A stretch of 64,000 bases of DNA from Isoetes taiwanensis (lineage: Eukaryota > Streptophyta > Lycopodiopsida > Isoetales > Isoetaceae). The stretch covers positions 4,135,962-4,199,961 of the forward strand of contig JAJEKV010000054.1 in assembly GCA_021234155.1 (NCBI GenBank), in the 5' to 3' direction. The notes under the pieces are model-generated. The model was not told the origin of the DNA. It saw only the letters and a list, made by a program, of their open reading frames with translations, and made no database searches. Shown piece by piece: positions 1-10,026 of the stretch (position 1 is its first letter; each line of letters begins with the position of its first letter). The position numbers were made by a program, and so were the translations under genes.

Positions 1-696
1 ATGGCGCTCACTGCAAAACCTGGCTATGGCGCCCGCGAGAATGAAAGGGCCGCCTTCCTGAAGAAAGAACTTTAGCGGTGCCGCCATCAACAAGCAGAGG
101 AACATTTACGCCATATAAAATTGAAGCAAATATACAGTAATTTGCACTAAGTGTTTATTACGTTGATCTAGGCAAATTTTTGGTAGGAGCAATTCTGCCC
201 TTAGAGCCAATCATACGATGGATACGTGGAAAATATTCTAAACCGGAATGCAACTAGTTTCTTGCTTTAGCTTTTTACTTGACGTCCTGGTGTTCCGATG
301 GTTTTTACCTTGCAATCTTGAGGTTTTATCCAGCATTCTACTTGTTTCTTACTGCAAAATCGCAGAATTGCCCCTACCCAAAGCTTCTTCACAAATGCAC
401 ATCCATTAATTACTTACTAGAGCACCTTAGGTATTTCTTTTTCTCTTAATCCATGTGCACTCCTCAAATTAGTAACTCAACCTTTCCAAATTTTTCAACA
501 AGCTCACCTGTTGTCCATCTGTTCCATCCTCATTTCGTTTATCCCACACATGCCGAGACTGAACACGTTATGGTAGAAATCAGAAAGTCCTTCTTTAGAT
601 TTCTTTTTTGTCGTAATAGTTGCTTCTTCCTCTTTTGTGGTCTCCTTTCATACTTTGTTACCTTGTTGCTCATCTTTATTTCCTCTTTTCTTTCTA
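1..696. other. AT-rich intergenic sequence, no gene recognised
   Basis: Short open frames here have no recognisable protein features, and I see no repeat structure or RNA gene. It ends where homology to the downstream LINE copy begins, near 697. Confidence 0.5.
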
Positions 697-1962
697 ATCT
701 GGCCAAGACCAGGATGGTTCTCATATCCTCTTCACGCCACCCCACGCCTCCTGCACTCACATATCGAGGACAGCCTGTGGAGGTCACGCCCACCTACAAG
801 TACCTAGGGGTGGAGTTCCCCTCCTCGCTCAGTTAGGAGACGTCCATCCGCTATGTGGTGGCAAGAGCCGGAAGGCGCTTTATGCCATCGCGAGAACAGC
901 CACCGTGCGAGCTCTATGATTGGGGCCATCGGTCACATCTGTTTTTTGGGCCCGGTCGAACTGTCCTTCAGATGCGGTCCAGTTTTGGGGCGGTCATCTC
1001 TTTTCGCGACTGGAATGACTTGGAGCAAAAGCGAAGGCATTTTTTTTGCACGGGCACTTGGGGTAAAACCTTCAGTCCCTATCGATTCTCAGGCTGCGAA
1101 ACCTGGATTCTTGTCGCCAAGCCGATTGGGCAGCCCTTGATAGACACATCGCCTATTTTTTAGAAAGTGGTTAATATGGGGATGCTCGGCCCCGCGACTG
1201 GCTTACGCCGTGGCAATGGGCCCAAGGCGCTCGTGGCCCGTTGGAGGGGTAAGAGAGATCGGTGGTTCGCCCGATGGAACGTCGCGAGAGCACGATGCGC
1301 AAGGTGGACCTGAGAGGTCGATCGTGATAGCCTCATGGGAATACCCGATGCTTGCTTCCTTGGCAAGCTCTGGGACCCCGGCGCTCTAGAGCAGGTCGGG
1401 GCCCGCAGCTCTACCTGCATTCCCAGCTACCCCTGAAAAAGCGCAGGCTCATTGCCTCCATTCGCACAGGTGCCCACCATCTCCGCATTGAGACGGGCAG
1501 GTGGATTGGGAAGCCCCGCCAGGACAAGCTTTGTCAGTGCTGTCAAACGGGTGCCATTGATGATGAGTCTCACACTTTCCAGAGTTGCCCAGCATTCAAT
1601 CAGATCTGGGCCAGATACGTTCCCTTAGTACGGCCGGACTTGCCCCTACATTTGCTGATGAACACGCCGTCAGTACGTGCTCTAGGGTCGTACATTCAGG
1701 AGGTACTGGATCTGCGGGCCCACCTTTGCCCCCGCCTGGCTGCTCGCTGATCAGGCACTATGGGTACATGAGTGTATATATATTTGTGTGTTTTTGCATT
1801 TTGTATGTTGGAACAATTTGTCAGCAGGCTGATTGCTGCCACGGTTTTTCCCTCAAAAACCCTTCGGGGCGGGGGTTTTTTAATCCGGGTAGTAATCCGC
1901 TTGCTGCGCTTTTGTATTGAGTCCCATAGACCGATTGGTCTCCGTGGACGATAAAAATACCT
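697..1962 (+). pseudogene. LINE (APE-type non-LTR retrotransposon) 3' fragment, copy 1
   Basis: This is the end of a LINE ORF2 and its 3' UTR. Around 709-830 the frame reads a reverse-transcriptase palm/thumb segment with the typical YKYLGVEF motif. Around 1430-1750 it reads RLIASIRTGAHHLRIETGRW followed by a Cys/His cluster (CQCCQ, then SHTFQSC), the C-terminal zinc-finger region of LINE ORF2. The stretch between is frame-broken. The 3' UTR contains an AAAAACCC/GGGTTTTT hairpin (1855-1880) and ends in ATAAAAATAC plus a (CTTC)n tail. The same sequence continues at 34.8-36.1 kb. The 5' part is missing, which is typical of incomplete target-primed reverse transcription. It is a dead copy; the family assignment is firm, but the clade (L1-like versus other APE-type) is not. 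Confidence 0.85.
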
Positions 1963-2015
1963 TCCTTCCTTCCTTCCTTCCTTCCTTCCTTCCTTCCTTC
2001 CTTCCTTCCTTCCTT
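1963..2015 (+). repeat. (CTTC)n microsatellite tail of LINE copy 1
   Basis: An uninterrupted CTTC tetranucleotide run follows directly on the LINE 3' UTR. LINE copy 2 ends at the same point with only about two repeat units (36,077-36,087), so the repeat is probably the element's own terminal tail rather than an unrelated microsatellite. Confidence 0.85.
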
Positions 2016-4121
2016 GATGATACAAGGCGACCAAGCTCAATTTACTAATTTCTAAAGACTCAGCTGCATGGGATATGGCCTGAGAGTTCAAGAGAAAAAC
2101 ATTTAGTAAATCCTCAAGTAGAATGTCGTGTTATGCATGATAGCTAATGGAAAAAAAAAAGACTATCCCGCTAGATGCGAGACAATATGCAGGCTTTGAC
2201 TGCAGTCTCGAGCATAGTAAAACAACAACTTGCAATGAATATTGTGCCACTCTTGCAATAGTATTCCGATCAGCACTTATTGTTGTGAGTGTTAGCTGAG
2301 GTGTGAAAGCACTGAGATTATATACTATCTATACCTATAGTGTGCCATGTAGTCATTGGAACCTATCTTCTCCATTTACCCCTTTGCTGAGAGTGTTGGC
2401 TATCAATAACAATGCAACGAACTGTATTGCTCTTCTTGAGATCGTCCCAAGTTTTCTACTAAAGGGCGTATCACTAGCAACATCTCATAGTAGAAGAGCT
2501 GACAAACTTAATCTATCATAGACTTCTGTATCCCAAGAGCATGCTTTGGGTCAGAGATTCATTCTTTTGTTATGTCACAAGACCCCCGGGTCAATTGACA
2601 ATAAAATTCTACTTACTTACTTACTTACTTATGTAGAGATAGAAAAGCTTTAGGTGATTCTATTAATTTGTCCATGGGTATCCTCCTTGTGACATCTAAA
2701 CCAAGAGGATACCAATGCTTAAACTTTAGAAGTTTACACTTTTACTATCTGTTTCTTTCACTACCTTGGAGGCAAGTGATCCTGTCTCAAATGGTCTGCC
2801 ACTACGACTTCTTCTGTAAGCTTCTTCAAAGTGCAGGCATCCCGCCACAAATAGACTTAACTATACGGTTTGACCCTTGAAGGGCCCAACCATGCTTTAT
2901 AACGATGTTTGTTTTGTCTTGGCTTGAAGCTTTAAATTCCTATGTTGTACATGTAGATACTTATTGCCTTCTTCACATTCTTTTCCATTATGAAGACATA
3001 GATCTGGTTGTCCAACTCCTTGCATGACAGTACCAGACCCATTTTTCTGACGGATGCATCTTTGTTATCTCTGGAATGCAAGACAACATCATACTTCTGC
3101 TAGGTACTTCTTTGATTTTTCTATTCATTTTAATAATTGTGCAATGGTTTTGGTAACCAGCTCTCTCTTGCTAGCTGTATACATCAATTTTTCAGTTAGT
3201 AACAAAAAATCCAGAAATTAATTTGAATACCAAAAAACGTAAAATACCTCTTGCAAGAGGATAGGCGCAAAATTCTTTAAAGAAATGTGCCACTAAGAAT
3301 ATTATAAATGGCAGGCATTTTGAAGAAGTACAGTCTAAAGATTAGAAGGTAGTTAGAGATGGGGATTTTTGTGAGCAGATGGAAGATATTAAATTTTAAT
3401 TTCTTTTTCTACATATAGAGCTTAGAATATATGTATTTAATGTACATGGTCGCCATTAAATTTTGAATGAGATATTGTAGTAAGGATCTAAAAAATCAAA
3501 TTCAAACTGTCAAATTTCCTCCTCTTCGATTTTTTCTTGAACGCCTTATGACTTCTTCAAACCTAAGCACCCTTTATCATTCTACATCAATCTGAAGCAC
3601 CACTTGCATTCTGACCACCAGTGCATGATTTTCGGCCTGCCTACAAAAGTCCCACAAGGAGTCCAAAAATAAACTACCATAGTTAACCAGTACTGGATCC
3701 TCTAAAAACCATGATATATGTGGTTTTTCATGCACGAATTTCTTTGGTAGAAGAAAACCATATGTCATAGTAGTTTTGGAACTTGATAGTGGTTTATGAC
3801 ACAATTATTTATGTTGATTATCATTGCTATAGTGGTTATTAAACGTGGATGTAGAATTACATGCATACTATAGTGGTTTATTCAAATTACCAATTGCTCG
3901 TTGAAACTATTATGTAAACTGTGACATGTTTGGAAGCTAATTTTATTATGCCTAATATTACTCAATGTATATAACATGGTTTTCAGTTAATAAAAAGATT
4001 TAACAAAACACTTGATTTCAATGTCTAATTGAAATATTTTTCAACCCTGACGGTTTGAAAATTTATCTTTATGAGTTGACTTATTTATACTTTTGTTCTA
4101 GTTTCAAAAAGTCTTCTTCAC
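2016..4121. other. AT-rich intergenic sequence
   Basis: No gene is recognisable. The only structured part is near 2540-2631, where a GACCCCCGGGTCAATTGAC segment is followed by AATAAAATTCT and a short (ACTT)n run. That layout resembles the 3' end of another microsatellite-tailed LINE, but no coding part is visible. Confidence 0.45.
2609..2631 (+). repeat. (ACTT)n short tandem run, possible LINE tail
   Basis: Five to six ACTT units follow an A-rich AATAAAATTCT. By analogy with the (CTTC)n and (CTAT)n tails elsewhere in the window, this could be the tail of a very short 5'-truncated LINE insertion. Confidence 0.4.
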
Positions 4122-4371
4122 AAATGCCACTTCACCGAATAATCTAATGAAGTATTTCTAATTATATCAAAATAAACAACATATAACTATGAAGTTAGGT
4201 GATAATATTTCATTTAATTTGTGGATACAAAATGATTATTGCAATAATATGTGTGTCTCATTTGAAAGTTCATATAGACATGTTCCAATTTCGGGAATGT
4301 CCCTTTGGCAAGCTTGGAGGCCTGGACGAGGTTGGAGAATGTTTTAATATGTTACAAGACTTTGAGGATGT

Positions 4372-4446
4372 TTAGATAGATAGATAGATAGATAGGTAGG
4401 TAGGTAGGTAGGTAGGTAGGTAGGTAGGTAGGTAGATAGATAGATA
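4372..4446 (-). repeat. (GATA)n / (GGTA)n tetranucleotide array
   Basis: GATA units pass into about nine GGTA units and back to GATA. On the minus strand this is (CTAT)n/(CTAC)n directly after the LINE 3' UTR, so it is the LINE tail in the first duplicated unit. Confidence 0.85.
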
Positions 4447-4805
4447 TTATTTTACCATCTAGGATGACCCTACAGCGAGCCATAGGATGCCACTTGGCAG
4501 CAAGCATATTACTGTCAGGATTAGAAAACCCCTGCCCCGAAGGGTTTTCGAGTCATAAATGCCACTCCACCGAATAATCTAATGAAGTATTTCTAATTAT
4601 ATCGAAATAAACAACATATAACTATGAAGTTAGGTGATAACATTTCATTTAATTTGTGGATACAAAATGATTATTGCAATAATATGTGCGTCTCATTTGA
4701 AAGTTCATATAGACATGTTCCAATTTTGGCAATGTCCCTTTGGCAAGCTTGGAGTCCTGGACGAGGTTGGAGAATGTTTTAATATGTTACATGACTTTGA
4801 GGATG

Positions 4806-4968
<163 letters not shown>

Positions 4969-5220
4969 GGGGTGCCACTTGGCAGCAAGCATATTACTGT
5001 CAGGACTAAAAAACCCTCGTTTTGAAGGGTTTTCGAGGGAAAAACCTTAACAGTAATAAGTATGCTAGATTAGATTTTACCATCTAGGAGGACCCTACAG
5101 CGGGCCATGGGATGCCACTTGGCAGCAAGCATATTACTGTCAGGACTAAAAAACCCTCGCTTTGAAGGGTTTTCGAGGGAAAAACCTTAACAGTAATAAG
5201 TATGCTGCTATACTGTATGA

Positions 5221-5570
5221 TCATATACAACAATTCAAGACCGCCCCAAAGGACATAGTTGAGTCTGTGTCCATAACCTCCTGAAGATATGAACCCAACA
5301 AGCCCACTGAGGTCGAGTTCAATAGCACATGCAATGGCTGGTCTGGCAGAACTAACTGGTCATACCGTGCCCAGATATGATCGAATGTTGCGCAGGTTTG
5401 AAGGGCATGACATTCATCCTCAATGGCCCCCTGTTGGCAACACTGACAGATCCTGTCCTCGCGTGCCTCCTGAGTCCATCGACCTATCTCAATGCGGAGG
5501 TGATGTGCACCCGTGCGAATGGAAGCTATCACTCTACGCTTCCTCATGAGCACATACAGATTAACAAATA
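5221..5570 (-). pseudogene. LINE 3' fragment, copy 3 (minus strand)
   Basis: The minus strand reads RRVIASIRTGAHHLRIEIGRW, then ICQCCQQGAIEDECHALQTC and an IWARYDQLVLPDQPLH stretch, ending at a stop near 5221. This matches the C-terminal zinc-finger region of LINE copy 1 almost residue for residue, so both belong to one family. Only about 110 codons remain and the upstream part has been lost. Its 3' UTR continues leftward to the tetranucleotide arrays at 4806-4968 and 4372-4446. Confidence 0.85.
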
Positions 5571-5753
5571 GATGACTCATAATAAGTGTATAGATTTTCG
5601 CATATACATCCAATGTAGATTTGCACAAATGCATATAATGCCTTTTTGAATTTTTTTTTTCCCAACAAAAAAAAACATGTTCAGAACACGCCACAACAAT
5701 GAATATAGATTTGTTTTTTTTCAATAATATGGCCATGACATAAGCCATTGCCA

Positions 5754-6660
5754 TCATATAATGGCAGAAGTCCCTATCGTGAACAATATGTTAATTACAT
5801 TGCAGAGAACTATATCATTATTTCTAGAGTTATTTAAGATCTCTAACAAATCCTCTAACTTGCCACAGTTCCTATATGTATTTATCAAGGCTCTTCGGAC
5901 ATTCAGATCATTGTCCATCCCCCGCTCCACTATTTCCACGTGAATATTTCTTCCCACTTCAAAAGATTCTGAACTAGAGCGTACATCAAGAGCAGTCACA
6001 TATGTGATATTGTCGCGGTTAACACTCTTCAACTCCATTAATCTAAAATCCAAGGCTTCATGGTCATAATGTTGTTGCTTATACATAGCCATCAAAGTAT
6101 TCCAAGAGACAATGTCATGATACACCATTTTATCAAACACCTTACGTGCATCAACAATGCGACTACATTTTCCATACAAATTATTAGTGCATTTCCCAAA
6201 TCCATATCCATATCAAAGTGGCTATGAATGAGGGCATGAATCTGCTAGCCCTCTACCAAATTTACAGTATTGGCACATATTTCAAGAACTTCAAGCAACA
6301 TAGACTTGTTTAGCTTTATCTTTTCCTTTCCCATGTCATGAGATAGACTTATTGCAGTTTGATGATGGCCTTCACAAGCATATGCTTCTGTGAAGAAGTT
6401 CCAGGAGAACACATCTCTCGCTTATATCCTATTAAAAGTTCCACAAGCATCTCCCAAACTTCCACATTTGATGTACATCTTGCATTTCGTCAAAAATCTC
6501 CCTCGATTCTTTAAGCCTCTCACTTGTACATGTTGATAATGGCATTAGCTACAAGAACATCTGACTATAGCTCTTTTTCAAAAATACGACCATGGATTAA
6601 TCCGCCTTCGACCAAAGCCTTGGGAGTGCAACATGCCTCAAGAATACAATAAAAACGCCT
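5754..6660 (-). pseudogene. PLS-type pentatricopeptide-repeat (PPR) pseudogene
   Basis: PPR proteins bind organellar RNA in plants; PLS-class members often direct RNA editing. Reading right to left on the minus strand, I see degenerate PPR units: CTPKALVEGGLIHGRIFEKEL, KMYIKCGSLGDACGTF, ARDVFSWNFFTEAYACEGHH, KSMLLEVLEICANTVNLVEG, QIHALIHSHFDMDMDLGNAL, and the best-preserved part MYGKCSRIVDARKVFDKM, HDIVSWNTLMAMY, then GRNIHVEIVERG. Stop codons replace residues at several places (after FNRI, after NLVEG) and frames shift near 6180 and 6500. There is no start codon context and no E or DYW domain. It is a relic of about 300 codons, probably from a much longer gene. The motif spacing makes the PPR identification firm; which PPR gene it derives from cannot be told. 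Confidence 0.88.
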
Positions 6661-7011
6661 ATAGATGCTAAAAAACAGAAACAGATGCTTCCTGGAATCT
6701 GACTGCAAAGCCAAAGCCGGATATGGATATGGCGGATTTGTTGTCAGATTGGGGGATACAGAGTCAGAATAGGGCGTGCGAGCTTTTTAACGGTCCTTTC
6801 ATTATTTTTAGTTGCTTAGATATTTTCTATGGTTCAAAAAAAAAACAAGGTGCTGCGCACGGAGGGTTGCCCTCCATGGCCGGAGGGTGAAGTGGCTTAA
6901 ATCATAGTTCAAAGTCATATTTTGACAATCAATTCAAAACCATAAACCCGAACATTTCGAAACGAAATCCTCTGTAGCCAACGAACTACCTTTATCTTCC
7001 AAAATGCAGCT
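6661..7011. other. Intergenic sequence, nothing recognised
   Basis: I found no coding or repeat signal apart from a short A run near 6840. Confidence 0.4.
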
Positions 7012-7450
7012 AAAGAGTTTAGCAACCTGACTGCTGCTGTGATCAAAATTACAATATCAGACGGGAGTTGATCTGCGAAGCCAAAGATGCAAAGGGGAGA
7101 TACAATGTAGCGAAAGCAGGGTACTGTCTGTGTATGTTCTGTACCCTCAGCACAGAGGTCAGAGGAAAAGGAAGGAAAGTTACTAATCTAAACCTGAGAT
7201 CGAGCTTCTAAACAGAGAACCCTTATCGGATGCATAAAAATATCTTACTCAGTAACTGTTTATAGACTTATAGCTTTCTATATTCCTCAAATAGTTCTTG
7301 ACTTTTAATAGATAGGAGGGATTCTTGCCCTCCTATCTTTTTTCGGGTTAAACTTCCCTGTAAAAAGTTTTTTCCATGTACTTTTTTTTACTTATACTTT
7401 AATATACATATACCGACTTCAATTAAAAAAAAAAAGAGTTTAGCAACCTG
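7012..7450 (+). mobile_element. Short poly(A)-tailed retroposon with 18-bp target-site duplication
   Basis: The 18-bp sequence AAAGAGTTTAGCAACCTG occurs at 7012-7029 and again at 7433-7450. Between them lies about 400 bp ending in an A run (7425-7435), just inside the right duplication. This is the hallmark of target-primed reverse transcription by LINE machinery. The insert has no coding potential. Near 7313-7360 it has GATAGGAGGG...CCCTCCTATC, a self-complementary stretch followed by TTTTTTCGGGTTAAACTT. It could be the 5'-truncated 3' end of an L1-type LINE or a SINE; I see no clear RNA polymerase III boxes, so a truncated LINE is more likely. Confidence 0.8.
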
Positions 7451-9189
7451 TGAAATAAAGAACACACGAATTTCAGAACTATAAAATATACGGGGCTATT
7501 TGGAAAAATATTTAAAATTTAAGGGCATTTTGGGAATTTTAAAAATACGAAGGGCTTTTTGGAAATTAAGTCAAGGAAGGGAGCCCCTGAGAAATCGGTG
7601 CAACCTGCATAAGGCAACACTTGTTAAACACATTATACTTCCAAACAATCTTGTTTATTTCAAGAACCATGTACATAATGAGACTAGAGAATGCCAAACT
7701 TTTTAAAATGAGATATGGCGAGGAATGATAAGATTGGACGTTCCAAAACGTTTAAGCTAAGAATAAGAACAATAGCCAATATTGGCACACATTTAAGCAG
7801 CTGTCAGTACTTTATGCTGCTAATGATAGAGGTCCAATGCATTTTGCTTAGCTTAGGCATTCATGTTGTGAATAATAGCATATTCTTCAAGTACTATACT
7901 GGAATGTACACTTCCAAAATCTAAATCGGTTGTGATCACTCTAGAAGAGAAAAAGACATACAAAAATAAACTGCTACTATAGGTCTAAAATACGACCGAG
8001 AATTCTCTCCACTGTAACATGTGGAATAGGGAACAATTTGACAACCACAGTACCAAGGACCACAGCATATCAGAATATCCAGCATATGCTTAGGATATGC
8101 TGAAAACCCACATGAGCAAGGGTTTGGCCCCCTAGGGGCAACCCAAAAAATTTTAAATGAAAAATCATTTAAAACAAACATGACATTGAGGCACACATCG
8201 CAAACCTATGCATTACCAAGACTTGTCGGGCTATTAACGTTTTAGTATTCTAGCTGCTCATTATTCTATGGTTATAATTATACCTTTGGGTATATCACTA
8301 CCAGGAACAGAATCAAGACCATTCAAGTCAGAAGATTTCCGAAAAAGATACACCTTGGTTATATTTCATCTCCTTTGCAAGTTTGATGATAAGCATAACA
8401 GTCTTGTTTCCCCAATGGAAAGAAGAACCTATTATTAGCTAAGTGAGCATGAATAATTGAAGTGGCAAGGGATTCGAAGATGCACCCCACACATGAGAAA
8501 TAAAAATAGTAATATTCCATGGCCTCTTAAAAAAAGAAAATAGGAAAGTAAATGCAAATAAGAAACTTATCATGTAGCAATGTTTGGCTTGGCATCGTTG
8601 GGCTTGGATGAGATAGATTGAATAATAAACCCATGTGTATTAGAGGTTTATAAGCAGGTTTTTGTGTAGAGATATAAGGATTCATGTTTTGCTTCTTAAC
8701 ATTGTCCGTGCACATAACACCGACAAATTGCATAACACTGACAAATTGCCAGTGAAGTATGATGTTGTAAGCTTATTTATTCTACCTATATCCTGCGAAT
8801 GCAGGATCAGCAGACACCACCTCTGTTGAATGAACCAAGAAGTTTTTGGACAATTATTGCGTTGCCCACTATTGTCAGTAATAAGTAGCAGGGTTTTGGT
8901 TTGTGGATGTTCCATTATCTCAATTTGGGATGGAGACATTTTGCAGGGTGATCGGCAAAACCACCGCATGATCTTTTAACTCCTTTCTCAATACATCCAT
9001 GTCGCTTTTCTTGGCCTCTTTCTTCTGTTCCAGACACAAATGAGTTACTTTTCAATTTCCAATCCGTGCCATGGTCCTACTGCACCGACTTACATTATTC
9101 AAGTCGCCCACAGATAAATTTCTTTTCTCTGTCACCTGAGAATAGACAATGCCATTTACTACAACAAAGTATGATGTTGTAAGTTTGTC
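7451..9189. other. AT-rich intergenic sequence
   Basis: No convincing gene. A segment near 8756-8786 (AGTATGATGTTGTAAG then TTTATTCTA) resembles the sequence just left of the L1 element at 9168-9198, suggesting a small local duplication. Short open frames show no family signature. Confidence 0.4.
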
Positions 9190-9252
9190 TATTCTATAAG
9201 GGGTATTAAAGGCCCCCTAAAGCGGAAACGTATCATTATTGCACTAAAGGAA

Positions 9253-10026
9253 ATGAGGGCTGACATTATCCTCATCCAGGAACACAGGCTCCCTAGTTTT
9301 GAGGCCTCAAACCTAGGAAATTGGGTCATGCCCAGTGGTGGATCTATCTGGTCACCTGCAGATGGTACCAAAGGAGGAATCTGCACCATTTGGAACTCAT
9401 ACTCCCCTATAGGTTCCTACCATCACCACTCTGGTAGATGGCATGTTGTTTTCCTCCAGATTGGGGAGGAAAAAGTGGGTATAATCAATGTCTATGCTTC
9501 CACTGACCCTGAGGAAAGAGAGAACCAATGGAGGGACATGGCAGCATGGATCCCTACAATGAATGCAGATAGCTGGGTTCTAAGTGGAGATTTTAACAAA
9601 ACTCCACAATGGGATCAAAAGCTAGGCAAAAAACTGAACATGACAAAAAATGAAAGACTTCAGTGGGAAAAACTCATGACCTTGTTTGTATATCAAGCTC
9701 CTTCCTCAGCAAATGTCTACTCATGGAGTAACAAGAGAGATGGTAATGACAGGGTCTTCTGTCTTCTTGATAGATTTTACACAAGAGATGCCAGCATGTG
9801 GCCACATGTGATCATAAATGGTGATTACAGTAATTCCATCTCAGACCATTTCCCACAGTTCCTGGAGGTTGGAAGTCCAGCTAAAGGAGGAACCAATATC
9901 CCCTTTAAATTGAACACTAATCTCCTCAACAATGAAGCTTTTTCTGCCAGATTTCCGGACTTCTTTAAGTCCCTCCCTCCCCTACTTGCAGAGTGGGTCA
10001 ATGAAAGGTTATGTCAAAGAAAATGA
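9253..10026 (+). CDS. L1 LINE ORF2, apurinic-type endonuclease domain (N-terminally truncated)
   Basis: This domain nicks target DNA to prime reverse transcription. The frame shows ADIILIQEHR near residue 3 (the catalytic Glu in the LxQEH-like motif), KVGIINVYAST near residue 75, WVLSGDFNKTP near residue 111, RDGNDRVFCLLDRFY near residue 160 and SISDHFPQFLEV near residue 196 (the C-terminal SDH catalytic motif). The ATG at 9253 is internal; homology starts some 60 bases upstream without a start, so the true N-terminus is lost. The frame ends at 10,026 by a frameshift, and the reverse-transcriptase frame opens 16 bases earlier. In intact plant L1 elements these parts form one protein. Confidence 0.9.
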   Translation: MRADIILIQEHRLPSFEASNLGNWVMPSGGSIWSPADGTKGGICTIWNSYSPIGSYHHHSGRWHVVFLQIGEEKVGIINVYASTDPEERENQWRDMAAWIPTMNADSWVLSGDFNKTPQWDQKLGKKLNMTKNERLQWEKLMTLFVYQAPSSANVYSWSNKRDGNDRVFCLLDRFYTRDASMWPHVIINGDYSNSISDHFPQFLEVGSPAKGGTNIPFKLNTNLLNNEAFSARFPDFFKSLPPLLAEWVNERLCQRK

